Shown one piece after another: positions 14,927 through 24,198 of a stretch of 39,952 bases of DNA (within the stretch, counting starts at the first letter, position 1; each line of letters starts with the position of its first letter). The DNA is from Bacillus sp. RO3 (GTDB lineage Bacteria > Bacillota > Bacilli > Bacillales > Bacillaceae_B), in contig NZ_JAAXCV010000005.1 of assembly GCF_012911895.1 (NCBI RefSeq), forward strand, positions 1 to 39,952, given 5' to 3'. The notes below the pieces were generated by a model. That model was not told the origin of the DNA and made no database searches. It saw only the letters and a list, made by a program, of their open reading frames with translations. Position numbers and translations under genes: made by a program.

Positions 14927-15108
14927 AGAAGGGTGAAAAGGTCACTCCTCCCAAGCTTAAAATCGAGTGCGTGGAAGACCTTTATACCCTTTATGTATTG
15001 GTTTACGAAATAGACTCTGAAGTGTTTTGGGACTTTCCTATTTGGGACGTTGAAAGGATTTATGAAAACAAATCAGCCTTTGACGCTTGGAGTAACAATC
15101 CAAAGTAG
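14471..15108 (+). CDS. Tail assembly chaperone fusion made by -1 frameshift (GT-type)
   Basis: After a -1 slip at A-AAA-AAG (14917-14923) the frame continues as GTA AAG AAG to a TAG at 15106-15108, adding 61 residues for a total of 212. The extension (KIECVEDLYTLYVLVYEID, then VFWDFPIWDVERIYENKSAF) is hydrophobic and aromatic as in the T part of lambda-like GT proteins. This region has no start codon with a ribosome site, so frameshifting is the only sensible way to express it. The T part contacts the tail tube protein, the G part the tape measure. Confidence 0.82.
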
Positions 15109-15122
15109 GGAGGTGAAGTTCG

Positions 15123-17960
15123 TTGGCGAGACAGCCCGAAACTAAAGTTAAGTTTAGTATTTTCAATAAGGAATTCAATCAAGGCATAGATGAAATGAGT
15201 AAGCATTCAACCACCCTTCGTAAAGAATTCAAACTTCAAGAAGAACAGTTGAAAGCAAACGGTACAGAGACTGAAAAATTTGATGCTAAACTCAGTCATC
15301 TATCGAAGCAGTATGAAATTGCAGAGCAAAAAACAAAATCGGCAGCTGATCAGTTGGCAAAAGCAAAAGAGTATTACGGAGATAATTCAGAAGAAGTCCG
15401 TAAACTCAATGATTTGCTACTTGGCTATAAAACCTCTCAACAAAAGCTTGAAAATCAAATAGCATCGACCACTAAACAGCAAGAAAAATATCAAAGGTCT
15501 CTAAATGACATCGAACAGTTGTTAAAGGTTACCGGAACAAAAGCGGAGGACTTTGCAAAATCTATTGGTCCAGAGTTAACGGAAGCCATTGTGAAAGGTA
15601 CAGCGTCTACCAAGCAACTTAACATTGCATTCGGAAAATTATCCAAAGAAGCATTGGGAACTGAAGCGGACGTTCAAAAAGTTAAAAAGGCTCTTTCTAA
15701 ACTGGATGATGGGTCCTCAATTAAATCTGTACGTAAAGACCTGGGTAAACTCGCTAAGGACGCAGACGAAGCCAAGAATGCGGTTAATGATCTAGGGTCT
15801 GAAATTGGAGGGCTTGCAGGGGGGATTGTTGCAGGAGGCGGAATTGCTGGAGCAGTAGACCAGTCTCTTGATTTATCATCTCTTAAAACAAAGATCGATC
15901 TTACTTTTGAAGTGCCAGAAAAATCAAAGCAAGAAGTGTTAGAGCTGGTAAAGAACGTGGTGGCTTATGGGGTTGATGCCGAAGCTGCTCTTGAAGGAGT
16001 TCGCAGGCAGTGGGCCATGAACAAGGATGTTAGTGACCAGGTAAATGCATCGGTAGCCAAAGGAGCAGCCGCCATTGTAGCTTCTTATGAAGGTATCGAC
16101 TTCAACGAGCTTATTCAAGAGACAAATGAAGTAGCATCCGCATTAGGAATAAGTAACCAAGAATCTTTGGGACTTTTCAACACTCTCTTGAAGACAGGAT
16201 TCCCGCCTGAGCAATTGGACATTATAGCCGAATATGGAACTCAGCTTTCTTTGGCCGGGTATTCGGCTGAAGAGATCCAAAATATCTTTGCTGCCGGAGT
16301 CGATACGAAAAGCTGGAATATTGACAACTTGCTTGATGGTCTAAAAGAAGGAAGGATAGGACTAGCTGAATTTGGGTTGGAAGTACCGAAGGCATTATCT
16401 GAGGTTATTTCCAAAACAGATATTTCAGAAACCCAGCTAAAAAAGTGGGGGAAAGCGGTGGCAGATGGCGGAGAAAAAGGAAAGACCGCCATGTTTGAAG
16501 CCTCCAAAGCTCTTGCAAAAGTTGAGGACGGCACCCTAAGAAATGAAATTGGCGTCCAAATGTTTGGGACGATGTGGGAAGACCAAGGCTCTAAAATCAT
16601 CGAAACGCTGGTCAACGCAGAAAAAGGGACAGCGGATTTATCAGAAGGTGTAAAAGGAGTTAGTGAAGCTTCCTCTACACTAGATGCTTCTCCCACAGTA
16701 CAACTTAAAGACGCTTTAAACGATTTACAAATTGCACTTGAACCGGTACTCTCTAACGTTTCAAGTCTAATCACCAAAATAGCTTCATGGGTATCGAATA
16801 ACCCTCAACTGGCAGCTACAATACTCGCAGTCGTTTCGGCTGTCGGAATCTTGGTTGGTATTTTCATGGCTCTGTCGCCAATAATAACCGCCTTAGTGGG
16901 TTTAGCCGGTTTTTTCAGTGTAGGATTAGGAACCGTTTCGTTAGTTGTTGTTGGTGTTATTGCGGCCATTGCCGCATTGATAGCGATTGGTATAGCCTTA
17001 TGGAAAAACTGGGATACGATCATGATATGGTTAACAACCATTTGGACGGCAATCAAAGCAACAGCCGTCATTATTTGGGATGGAATAAAAGCATACTTTG
17101 TTTTTGCCCTGACCTTTTATCAAACTTTATTCAGTTCTATATGGACTGGGATTAAAGTTGCAATTATCACTGTATGGACAGCGATTAAAAATTCAGCTAT
17201 AGCAATTTGGAGCGGAATAAAGAACTACTTTATCACCATGCTCCAAATCTATGAAACATTATTCAGAGTTGCTTGGGAGACAATCAAGACAATTATCTCA
17301 ACTGTTTTGAATGTTATTAAGTCCGTTATAGTAAGTGTCTGGACCGGAATTGAATCAACCATCACCGGTATTTTACATGGAATAGAGTCAGTATTATCGA
17401 GTGTGTGGAATGGTATAAAGTCCACGACCTCTTCCGTATTTAACGGTATAAAATCAACAGCACAGTCAGTTTGGAATGGAATCAAAGATGCCATTATTAC
17501 CCCTGTTCAGAAAGCAAAAGATAAAGTGATTACCCTGATTGAAACAATCAAAGGGGCATTTAACTTTAGCTGGAAGTTACCGAAGTTGAAAGTGCCTTCT
17601 GTCTCTGTTGATATGAAAAAGAACTCCTGGGGAATTCCCTATCCTGACTTTGACATTACGTGGCACAAAACAGGTGGTGTATTTACTCAACCAGTCGTGG
17701 CAGGTAATGCTGGATTTGGAGATGTAGAGGAAGGCATTGTTCCATTTGAGGGACCACATGCTATGAAAATTGCGAAACTGATTGCTGCAGCACAAAACAA
17801 ACTGCAAGATGTTTCAAGTAGATTGGCTGATAAAATTATACAAAATGTGGTCAAAGTCTATGTTGAAGCAGGAGATGTAATCATGGACGGCAAAACTGTG
17901 GGTAAAGTCGTATGGCGACCTGTCAAACAAGAGATTGATAGTTACGAGGCGCGTCCATAA
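15123..17960 (+). CDS. Tape measure protein
   Basis: The 945-residue protein starts at TTG 15123 behind GGGAGGTGAAG. Residues about 1-130 are coiled coil, followed by a long helical, alanine-rich region. Four or so hydrophobic segments lie near 562-626 (AATILAVVSAVGILVGIFMA and on), and a series of about 11-residue W-x-G/A-I-K repeats follows (IWTGIKVAIITVWTAIKNS, WSGIKNYF, WNGIKST) to about 800. It sets tail length and is ejected with DNA; the hydrophobic part likely inserts in the host membrane. Confidence 0.93.
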   Translation: MARQPETKVKFSIFNKEFNQGIDEMSKHSTTLRKEFKLQEEQLKANGTETEKFDAKLSHLSKQYEIAEQKTKSAADQLAKAKEYYGDNSEEVRKLNDLLLGYKTSQQKLENQIASTTKQQEKYQRSLNDIEQLLKVTGTKAEDFAKSIGPELTEAIVKGTASTKQLNIAFGKLSKEALGTEADVQKVKKALSKLDDGSSIKSVRKDLGKLAKDADEAKNAVNDLGSEIGGLAGGIVAGGGIAGAVDQSLDLSSLKTKIDLTFEVPEKSKQEVLELVKNVVAYGVDAEAALEGVRRQWAMNKDVSDQVNASVAKGAAAIVASYEGIDFNELIQETNEVASALGISNQESLGLFNTLLKTGFPPEQLDIIAEYGTQLSLAGYSAEEIQNIFAAGVDTKSWNIDNLLDGLKEGRIGLAEFGLEVPKALSEVISKTDISETQLKKWGKAVADGGEKGKTAMFEASKALAKVEDGTLRNEIGVQMFGTMWEDQGSKIIETLVNAEKGTADLSEGVKGVSEASSTLDASPTVQLKDALNDLQIALEPVLSNVSSLITKIASWVSNNPQLAATILAVVSAVGILVGIFMALSPIITALVGLAGFFSVGLGTVSLVVVGVIAAIAALIAIGIALWKNWDTIMIWLTTIWTAIKATAVIIWDGIKAYFVFALTFYQTLFSSIWTGIKVAIITVWTAIKNSAIAIWSGIKNYFITMLQIYETLFRVAWETIKTIISTVLNVIKSVIVSVWTGIESTITGILHGIESVLSSVWNGIKSTTSSVFNGIKSTAQSVWNGIKDAIITPVQKAKDKVITLIETIKGAFNFSWKLPKLKVPSVSVDMKKNSWGIPYPDFDITWHKTGGVFTQPVVAGNAGFGDVEEGIVPFEGPHAMKIAKLIAAAQNKLQDVSSRLADKIIQNVVKVYVEAGDVIMDGKTVGKVVWRPVKQEIDSYEARP

Positions 17961-17974
17961 AGAAGGTGAAAGTC

Positions 17975-19435
17975 TTGAAAAGTATACAAAATTTTATAAT
18001 TGAATATGAAGACGGGACGAGGGTTGATATGGATGAAGCGGGATTGTGGGTGGAATCCTTTCATATCTATTCTCCAAATGTAGAGCGTAAATATTCTCAA
18101 ATCCAAGGACGAGATGGAGCGGTTCAGACTTCCAGTAGGTTAACCACAAGGAAAATAGACATCTCTTTTCAGGTTGAAACCGAGAGTCCTGAAGAATTAG
18201 ATGCCTTAAAGCACACCATCTTCAACACATTCTATCGAAAAAAACAATACAAAATCATTCGGGATTTGACCCCAACCAAGTTTTTATTTGCTGTACAAGA
18301 AGGCGAATACGATTTTGATAACATTACAGAGAGTGATGCGGACTTTTCCATCACTCTCACGATGTTGGACCCATTCATTTATGGACAAAAAAGAACGGCG
18401 ATTATTGAAAATCCTTACGCCCCCTTCGTACTAAGAAACTACGGAATGGAGGAAACCCCTCCAGACTTTACAATAGAATTATCAGGTCCAACACCTCTCC
18501 TAGATATCATAGGAGATGAGGATTACATGAGAATTGGCCGACCGGCTACTGTTGACGATGTCACCTTCAAAGAATATGAAAATATATTCAATGAAGACGG
18601 CTTCAATCTAACTGGTTGGACAACTGCTTTATTCACACCCGACGGAGGAACTAAATCCGGTACTATGGGGGTTGATAGCGGAAACTTTATAGCAACCAGT
18701 TTTGGATCAGGTACCAATTGGCACGGTCCCACCTTGGCAAAATCATTAAATGGGAGTGTGGTCATTCCGGACTTTAAAGTGAGAGCGTACTTTAATGTAG
18801 GCTCCAATCCAAGTCAAAGGGCTAGAACAGAAGTCTATTTATTAGATACTGCCTCAAATGTTATAGGGAAAGTGGCAGCTGTTCTTCGAAAGTCCTCTGG
18901 GGAAGTCGATGTAGAAATCGCTCTCCGTAATGGATCAAATGTTCATTATGTTGTATCAATGGATTGGATCTATAAAGAATTTTTCGGATACATGGATATT
19001 ATCAAGAAAGGGAAAGAATTCACCTTTTATATTGCACAGCAAGGCTATAGACCGGACGGAAGAATTTATACAAGGCAGAAGCCTAAATTCACTTTTGATG
19101 ACGATAATAGCGAGTTTCAAAAGAGCTTGGCTGCTATTGGTATGCATATTGGAACTCACAGTAATTACCCTACACCTTCAAAAGCTAATATACGGAAGAT
19201 AGAAGTTGAAAAAATTAATAGCCAGCCTGAAGGAATCCCCTTAATTGGCACAACCGGGGATATTTTTGAGTTTTTCCACGGGAAATCCGAAATCTATAAG
19301 AACGGTGATATTTTTTATGGTAAGGACTTCGGAGCCCGTTTTTTCCACCTAAGGCCAGGAGAGAATGTATATCTCGCAAATCCCCCAGAAGTCATTCGTG
19401 AGATCCGTGCAGAATGGAGGGATAAAGGTACATGA
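17975..19435 (+). CDS. Distal tail protein (Dit) with inserted lectin-like domain
   Basis: The 486-residue protein starts at TTG 17975, chosen because AAGAAGGTGAAAG is well spaced; GTG 17966 is possible. The N-terminal about 150 residues are the Dit ring domain (WVESFHIYSPNVERKYSQIQ, then REGAVQ-like GRDGAVQT). Classical Dit proteins have about 250 residues; here a jelly-roll insert of about 200 residues (from NIFNEDGFNLTGWTTALF to KIEVEKINSQPEG) lies between the two halves, as in so-called evolved Dit proteins that bind cell-wall sugars. The ending GTTGDIFEFFHGKSEIYKNG belongs to the C-terminal galectin-like half. Confidence 0.88.
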   Translation: MKSIQNFIIEYEDGTRVDMDEAGLWVESFHIYSPNVERKYSQIQGRDGAVQTSSRLTTRKIDISFQVETESPEELDALKHTIFNTFYRKKQYKIIRDLTPTKFLFAVQEGEYDFDNITESDADFSITLTMLDPFIYGQKRTAIIENPYAPFVLRNYGMEETPPDFTIELSGPTPLLDIIGDEDYMRIGRPATVDDVTFKEYENIFNEDGFNLTGWTTALFTPDGGTKSGTMGVDSGNFIATSFGSGTNWHGPTLAKSLNGSVVIPDFKVRAYFNVGSNPSQRARTEVYLLDTASNVIGKVAAVLRKSSGEVDVEIALRNGSNVHYVVSMDWIYKEFFGYMDIIKKGKEFTFYIAQQGYRPDGRIYTRQKPKFTFDDDNSEFQKSLAAIGMHIGTHSNYPTPSKANIRKIEVEKINSQPEGIPLIGTTGDIFEFFHGKSEIYKNGDIFYGKDFGARFFHLRPGENVYLANPPEVIREIRAEWRDKGT

Positions 19436-22400
19436 GTTCAAGAAATCTAATACACATTCTTCACCACCAAAGGGATGAAATTATTGGGTGGGTTGATGAA
19501 GTTTACACAGATAGTCATCATCAGCATTTGGGATTTGACGAGAAGGAAAAATACGACTTTGAAGTATCGGCGTTTGCAAGACATGTTGAAAAAATCCAAA
19601 GTCGAAGTCGATTCATTATCCCTGGTGAAGGTAAAGGAATCTACCATGAATTCATATTGTGGGAATCAAGGGACGACACAGAGAAAAACATAAAAGAGTT
19701 TCGCACCTATCCATCATATAAGGACTTAAATAATTTAAAGTCTATCCCTTCTCAAGTATTAGAAGGACAAACCATTAGGAGTGCAGCCAATTACGTTCTT
19801 GAAGGTTTAATTTGGGAAATCGGTACAGTTGAATATAGCGGTATCCGGAAGTGGGTAATTGAAAAACAGTTAGGTGGATTTGATGCCCTGGTTGCTCTTT
19901 CTACACTGTTCGGATGTGAGCTTCGTTTTCGCATTGAGATAAATGGAAACAAGGTAACAGGGCGTTATGTTGATTTTCTAAAAAGACAGGGAGAAGACCG
20001 AGGGAACGAAATTGAATTTCATAAGGACCTTATTGGAATCAGAAGAACCGTCAATAACGATAAGCTTGTGACAGCTCTTCTTTGTATTGGACCCAAACAA
20101 GAAAATGGAGAAAACTTAACCGTTATAGTCAAAGATGAGGAAGCCTTTCAAAATTGGAACTGGAGAGGTCAACATTTGATTCAGACGTATGAACCTCAAT
20201 CTAATGATGAAGATATGACTGAAGAGGAACTAAGACAGTTAGGTGAGACTGAGTTAAAGAAACGAATCAGTGCAGCTGTTCAATATGAAGTTTCAGCAGA
20301 ATCTTTACAAAAGTGGCGCCTAGGAGATACCGCGAGAATAAAAGATGAACGCTTTAACCCTCCGATGTATTTAGAATCGAGGGTTATTTCCATCTTTAGA
20401 TCCATATTTGATGACTCTCAAAAGGATTTTACTCTAGGTGAGGTAATTGAGCATAAAAAAGAAGATATTTTCAGAGTATGGAAAGATCTCCAAGCACTTT
20501 ATGCCACCAAGGTCATAAAATCTCCTACACCGCCTGAAGGGAGAATTAATATCTTGTGGGTGAAAACAGGTGGGAAAATCGATGTTGTCTACACCTGGGA
20601 TTCAGCTCAAGGGAAATGGGTTAAGGCATCAGCTGAAATTCCTGAAGATATAGGGACGTATAGCCAGGAGGACATCGATAATAAAGACCAGGCGACATTT
20701 GAAGACGGAACTTATTACGCTGATCAAGTAGCTCAGAATGCTGAGGACAATGCGAAGCAACATACTGAGACGTATGCGATTGATAGGACCACATACACCC
20801 AGAAGATTCAGGATATCGAAAATGAGCTTACCGAAAAGGTGAGCAAGCTGTTATACGATAACAATCTCGCTACCCTTCAACAGGACATAGCAGCCAAAGC
20901 CGGTCTTGAATATGTGAATGGTCAGTTAGTATCCAAGGCAGATAAAAGCAATACCTTTACGAAAACTGAAGTGGAGAATCAGTTAAACAGTAAAGTGTCC
21001 ACCACAAAGTACACGACTGATCAGGACGGTGTCGTTACGCAGCTGACGAACCATGAGAGCAGGATTAATCAAACTGAAGATGGTTTGACCTCTAAGGTCT
21101 CTCAGACATCCTATAATCAAAAGGTTTCTACACTAGAAACTCAAATCAGCCAGGCTAACACATTGATTCAACAGAACAGTAATCAGATTCAATTGAAAGC
21201 CTCCAAGTCAGAATTAGATACTTTGAAAGGAAGGGTGTCTGGTACAGAATCATCGCTATCTGTGCAGGCAGAGTTGATTGAGAGCAAGGTCTCGCAAGTT
21301 GAATTTGATGGATTGGAAATAGGTGGTCGTAATTTACTTTTAGATAGTGCGAAGGACAGAAACACAACAAGGTTTGTAGAAGTTAGAGTAAATGACATTC
21401 TATCTCCATACGTTGGGGAAGATATTGCTGTTTCATTTGAGATCAAGGCGCAATATGCAAGGAATATACAAGTATATCCTTATCAAAATAACGGTATCAC
21501 GATTCAAGATACAGTAGTGTTTATGCCATCAACAACAGAGTTTAAAAGGTGTAGTTTCGTAACAAAAGTTGTGCAAGCTGGAAGCAATCCTTCTTATACT
21601 CCAGGTGGAATAGGATTTTACGACTATGCAGGGAATAATAACTACACAATTCGAAACATAAAAATTGAACGGGGGAATAAACCGACATCGTATACAGAAG
21701 CTCCCGAAGATATTCAAAGCAAAATCGATACCATTAATGGTCGTATGAGTAGTGCAGAAACTAAAATAACTCAAAACACGGCGGCCATTAATCTCAAAGC
21801 TTCTCAGTCCACTGTTGATTCTTTAGCAGGAAGGGTCTCAAATACAGAGGCATCGATTCAAGTTCAATCAGGATTGATTGAAAGTAAAGTCTCAAAGACT
21901 GAATTTCAATCTTTAGAATACGGGATAAGAAACCTCATACGCAACAGTAAAGGGGATACTTTAGAAGGGTTCAAATGGTGGGGTAGTACCGTCACAACCT
22001 TAACGAACTTCAACAATGCTACGTGGATTAGAGTCAATAAGTCAAGCGTCAACAATCAAGTAGGGATTCATACTACTCCATTTAATATGAAAGCTAATAA
22101 AACGTACATCATTAGCTTCGATATTAAGAGCATGTACAACGTAGGGTATGACCTGAATTATTTGTTCCTTAGGTATATTGACTCAAATGGTAATGTAATA
22201 ACTGTAAAATCCATACCTGGTGTCAATATGAGGACAGGATTTACCGGTGACATATCTGGAAATGGTTTAAGAGTATGGTTCCCGGTCTCTCACACCTCCG
22301 ACATTTCTAATGCAACTATCTTAATTGCTGTGTCAGGGGTTTCTGAGGGTGCAGGGTTTGCGTTAAAAGAGATTAAAGTCGAAGAAGGAACAAGGCCGAC

Positions 22401-23070
22401 TAGTTGGACACCTGCGCCAGAAGATACTCAAGAACAAATCAATAATGCTGAAGAAAGAGTAACTTCAGCAGAGTCATCTATTACTCAATTGTCAAATCAA
22501 ATTCAAACAAAAGTTTCAGAAAATGGTGTTATATCCTCTATCAATCAGACGGCTGAGATTATTAAGATTGCAGCATCGAAAATTCAATTCGAGGGTGCCA
22601 TTTTTGGGCAAAATGCCAGGTTTGCAGGATCAATTGTTTCAACAGACGGCAGCAACACATTAAAGATTGATGGCGACTCAATATCTATAAATGACCGTGA
22701 TATTTTTGATTCCGAGAGTACATTGCCAAGTATGTATGATGGTAATCTTTCCTTTCCAATAGTTTCGGCATACGGGAAGATGTACTTGCAAGAAATTACG
22801 TTTTCAATACCTTCCGGAACGCACTCTCCGGGGGCCTATATAGAGAAGACGTTGAACATATCCAATTACACGAGAGTAGCCATCCCGAAGGTGTTAGGGT
22901 TCTTTTGTCATGCGGTAGCAAAAGAATGGTATGCATATGAAAATGACAGTACCCGTGTTTATGGAGGGACGGACATCATGAGCACGAAAATCCGAATTTC
23001 TCCTCATTACCAATATACGAGTGGTGGATCCAGTGTAAAGGTGTATATCATGATTGTCGGATACAGATAA
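19432..23070 (+). CDS. Tail-associated (Tal-like) receptor-binding protein
   Basis: The 1212-residue protein overlaps the Dit stop by ATGA. Residues about 1-340 are the prophage tail-endopeptidase/gp44-like platform domain (NLIHILHHQRDEIIGWVDEV, then YVLEGLIWEIGTVEYSG). From about 400 the chain is a trimeric coiled-coil shaft with repeated heptads (QINQANTLIQQNSNQIQLK-like segments). Two related beta-sandwich modules occur, about 624-763 (GGRNLLLDSAKD to NKPTSYTEAPED) and about 832-1000 (GIRNLIRNSKGD to TRPTSWTPAPED), both of carbohydrate-binding look. A C-terminal beta domain follows. No peptidase catalytic motif is obvious. Confidence 0.88.
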   Translation: MSSRNLIHILHHQRDEIIGWVDEVYTDSHHQHLGFDEKEKYDFEVSAFARHVEKIQSRSRFIIPGEGKGIYHEFILWESRDDTEKNIKEFRTYPSYKDLNNLKSIPSQVLEGQTIRSAANYVLEGLIWEIGTVEYSGIRKWVIEKQLGGFDALVALSTLFGCELRFRIEINGNKVTGRYVDFLKRQGEDRGNEIEFHKDLIGIRRTVNNDKLVTALLCIGPKQENGENLTVIVKDEEAFQNWNWRGQHLIQTYEPQSNDEDMTEEELRQLGETELKKRISAAVQYEVSAESLQKWRLGDTARIKDERFNPPMYLESRVISIFRSIFDDSQKDFTLGEVIEHKKEDIFRVWKDLQALYATKVIKSPTPPEGRINILWVKTGGKIDVVYTWDSAQGKWVKASAEIPEDIGTYSQEDIDNKDQATFEDGTYYADQVAQNAEDNAKQHTETYAIDRTTYTQKIQDIENELTEKVSKLLYDNNLATLQQDIAAKAGLEYVNGQLVSKADKSNTFTKTEVENQLNSKVSTTKYTTDQDGVVTQLTNHESRINQTEDGLTSKVSQTSYNQKVSTLETQISQANTLIQQNSNQIQLKASKSELDTLKGRVSGTESSLSVQAELIESKVSQVEFDGLEIGGRNLLLDSAKDRNTTRFVEVRVNDILSPYVGEDIAVSFEIKAQYARNIQVYPYQNNGITIQDTVVFMPSTTEFKRCSFVTKVVQAGSNPSYTPGGIGFYDYAGNNNYTIRNIKIERGNKPTSYTEAPEDIQSKIDTINGRMSSAETKITQNTAAINLKASQSTVDSLAGRVSNTEASIQVQSGLIESKVSKTEFQSLEYGIRNLIRNSKGDTLEGFKWWGSTVTTLTNFNNATWIRVNKSSVNNQVGIHTTPFNMKANKTYIISFDIKSMYNVGYDLNYLFLRYIDSNGNVITVKSIPGVNMRTGFTGDISGNGLRVWFPVSHTSDISNATILIAVSGVSEGAGFALKEIKVEEGTRPTSWTPAPEDTQEQINNAEERVTSAESSITQLSNQIQTKVSENGVISSINQTAEIIKIAASKIQFEGAIFGQNARFAGSIVSTDGSNTLKIDGDSISINDRDIFDSESTLPSMYDGNLSFPIVSAYGKMYLQEITFSIPSGTHSPGAYIEKTLNISNYTRVAIPKVLGFFCHAVAKEWYAYENDSTRVYGGTDIMSTKIRISPHYQYTSGGSSVKVYIMIVGYR

Positions 23071-23083
23071 GGAGGTGAACAGA

Positions 23084-23281
23084 ATGAGCAATCAAAATAT
23101 TGACCTGGTATTAAAAAGCTTGAAAGAAACTGTGGGAAAGCTTGCTGAAGAGAAGGCAATATATGAGGCTATGGCCATCGAGAAAACGTCATTGATTCAG
23201 CAACACCAAGAACAAATTAATCAGCTAAAGAGTCGCATTTCAGACTTGGAAGGTTCTGTAGTGATCGAGGAAGCCGAATAA
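23084..23281 (+). CDS. Small coiled-coil protein
   Basis: The 65-residue product starts at ATG 23084 behind AAGGAGGTGAACAG. An in-frame start at 23054 would overlap the receptor gene and has no support. The product is a single coiled coil (LKSLKETVGKLAEEKAIYEA, then QQHQEQINQLKSRISDLEG) with an acidic end. Small proteins of this type often follow the tail fibre gene in Bacillus phages. The function is unknown. A terminator overlaps its end. Confidence 0.65.
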   Translation: MSNQNIDLVLKSLKETVGKLAEEKAIYEAMAIEKTSLIQQHQEQINQLKSRISDLEGSVVIEEAE

Positions 23282-23296
23282 GGCTTTTTTATTTTA
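23271..23296 (+). terminator. Rho-independent terminator
   Basis: AAGCC (23271-23275) pairs with GGCTT (23282-23286) around GAATAA and runs into TTTTTTATTTTA. It overlaps the stop codon of the upstream small gene. Confidence 0.7.
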
Positions 23297-23319
23297 CCCA
23301 AAAAAAGGAGAGACATTAA

Positions 23320-23532
23320 ATGAATTTTCGAATTTCAAACGTTCAAATCAAATACTCTGATGATGGCCAATTGGAAGCTGTGCAGGTCTATTTCATTGCG
23401 AATGAGCAGGATAACTCAATCAACATGAGTGGGAACATTCCCCTAACAGCTGAAGAGTATTCAGGAAATGAAAGTGTGGCAGCACTTGCGGGTATTATTA
23501 AAGGGCGAGTCATTGAACGACTGCAAGCTTAA
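23320..23532 (+). CDS. Hypothetical small beta-rich protein
   Basis: The 70-residue product starts at ATG 23320 behind AAAAGGAGAG. It has beta strands (MNFRISNVQIKYSDDGQLEA, VQVYFIANEQD) and a C-terminal helix with a conserved-looking SVAALAGIIKGRVIERL. Proteins of this size and pattern are common between tail fibre and lysis genes in Bacillus phages. No role is known to me. Confidence 0.65.
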   Translation: MNFRISNVQIKYSDDGQLEAVQVYFIANEQDNSINMSGNIPLTAEEYSGNESVAALAGIIKGRVIERLQA

Positions 23533-23590
23533 TGCAATATCACATTTTATAAAAGATTTATGAAAGGTCTTTAAGGAGGTGATCCCACTC

Positions 23591-23647
23591 ATGATAAATA
23601 GAGAAGGGGGAAATGAACATGTCAAATACGGTGGAGGGACATCATGA
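23591..23647 (+). CDS. Possible 18-codon leader frame before xhlA
   Basis: ATG 23591 follows a very strong AAGGAGGTGATCC ribosome site by about 10 bases and opens a frame of 18 codons that ends inside the next gene. It contains G-rich residues and resembles no family. It may be a leader peptide that tunes the lysis cassette, or the strong site may simply feed ribosomes into the XhlA-like gene. Confidence 0.3.
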   Translation: MINREGGNEHVKYGGGTS

Positions 23648-23900
23648 AATGAACCATTACGAGAAGGATATAGTGGAAATGAAGAGTGACATTAAAATCC
23701 TTGAAAAAGAAGTAAGCGACCTGAAAAGTACGACTACCCGACATGAGGAACAGATCACTACACTCAACAAAACTCTTAACAAAATTGATGAAAATACAAC
23801 TTGGATTAAACGGAAAATAACTGGCGCGATCATAACGGCAATTAGCTCTGGAGTTATAGGAGGAGCAATTGCTATTTTTTATGGTTTTTTTCAAAAATAG
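23619..23900 (+). CDS. xhlA: XhlA-like membrane protein of the lysis cassette
   Basis: The 93-residue protein starts at ATG 23619, 8 bases after GGGGG. It has a charged coiled-coil N-terminus (KSDIKILEKEVSDLKSTTTR, then TTLNKTLNKIDENTTW) and one C-terminal membrane segment (ITGAIITAISSGVIGGAIAI) with a short KQ tail. This is the hemolysin XhlA pattern from PBSX-like phages, which assists holin-endolysin release. The holin gene follows directly. Confidence 0.85.
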   Translation: MSNTVEGHHEMNHYEKDIVEMKSDIKILEKEVSDLKSTTTRHEEQITTLNKTLNKIDENTTWIKRKITGAIITAISSGVIGGAIAIFYGFFQK

Positions 23901-23915
23901 AAGGGAGATTTTCAA

Positions 23916-24152
23916 ATGAAAAAAGATATCTTTACATTACTCGGAGGTTTTTTGACTTCCGTATTTTTATTTCTAGGAACAATCGGTGTTAGCTTTGACT
24001 GGTTTAATCAAACAAGCATCGATGCTTTTGTGTTTATGGCAGCAGCTGCCGTTACTTTCGTTGTAAACCTATACGCTGTTTGGAAAAACACTCATGTGAG
24101 AGATCGATTAAAAGAGAATGCTCTTAAAAAACAAAAATTGATGAGGAAATAA
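23916..24152 (+). CDS. Holin (SPP1/XhlB-like)
   Basis: The 78-residue protein starts at ATG 23916 behind AAGGGAG. It has two membrane segments, about 8-26 and 34-56 (AFVFMAAAAVTFVVNLYAVW), and a basic C-terminal tail (RLKENALKKQKLMRK), the usual form of small class II holins of Bacillus phages. It times lysis by permeabilising the membrane, and it sits between XhlA and endolysin as expected. Confidence 0.85.
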   Translation: MKKDIFTLLGGFLTSVFLFLGTIGVSFDWFNQTSIDAFVFMAAAAVTFVVNLYAVWKNTHVRDRLKENALKKQKLMRK

Positions 24153-24198
24153 GAGCTGCCTTTAAGGTGGTTCTTTTAATTTGAAAGGAGAGATTCTT

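Noticed and set aside
16241..16777. Long minus-strand frame inside the tape measure gene
   Set aside because: It is wholly antisense to a well-supported gene, with no ribosome site and a serine/proline-rich product typical of a shadow frame.
17100..17500. Tandem DNA repeat in the tape measure gene
   Set aside because: Repeats are at the protein level (W-x-x-I-K periodicity) with divergent DNA; this is normal for tape measure proteins.
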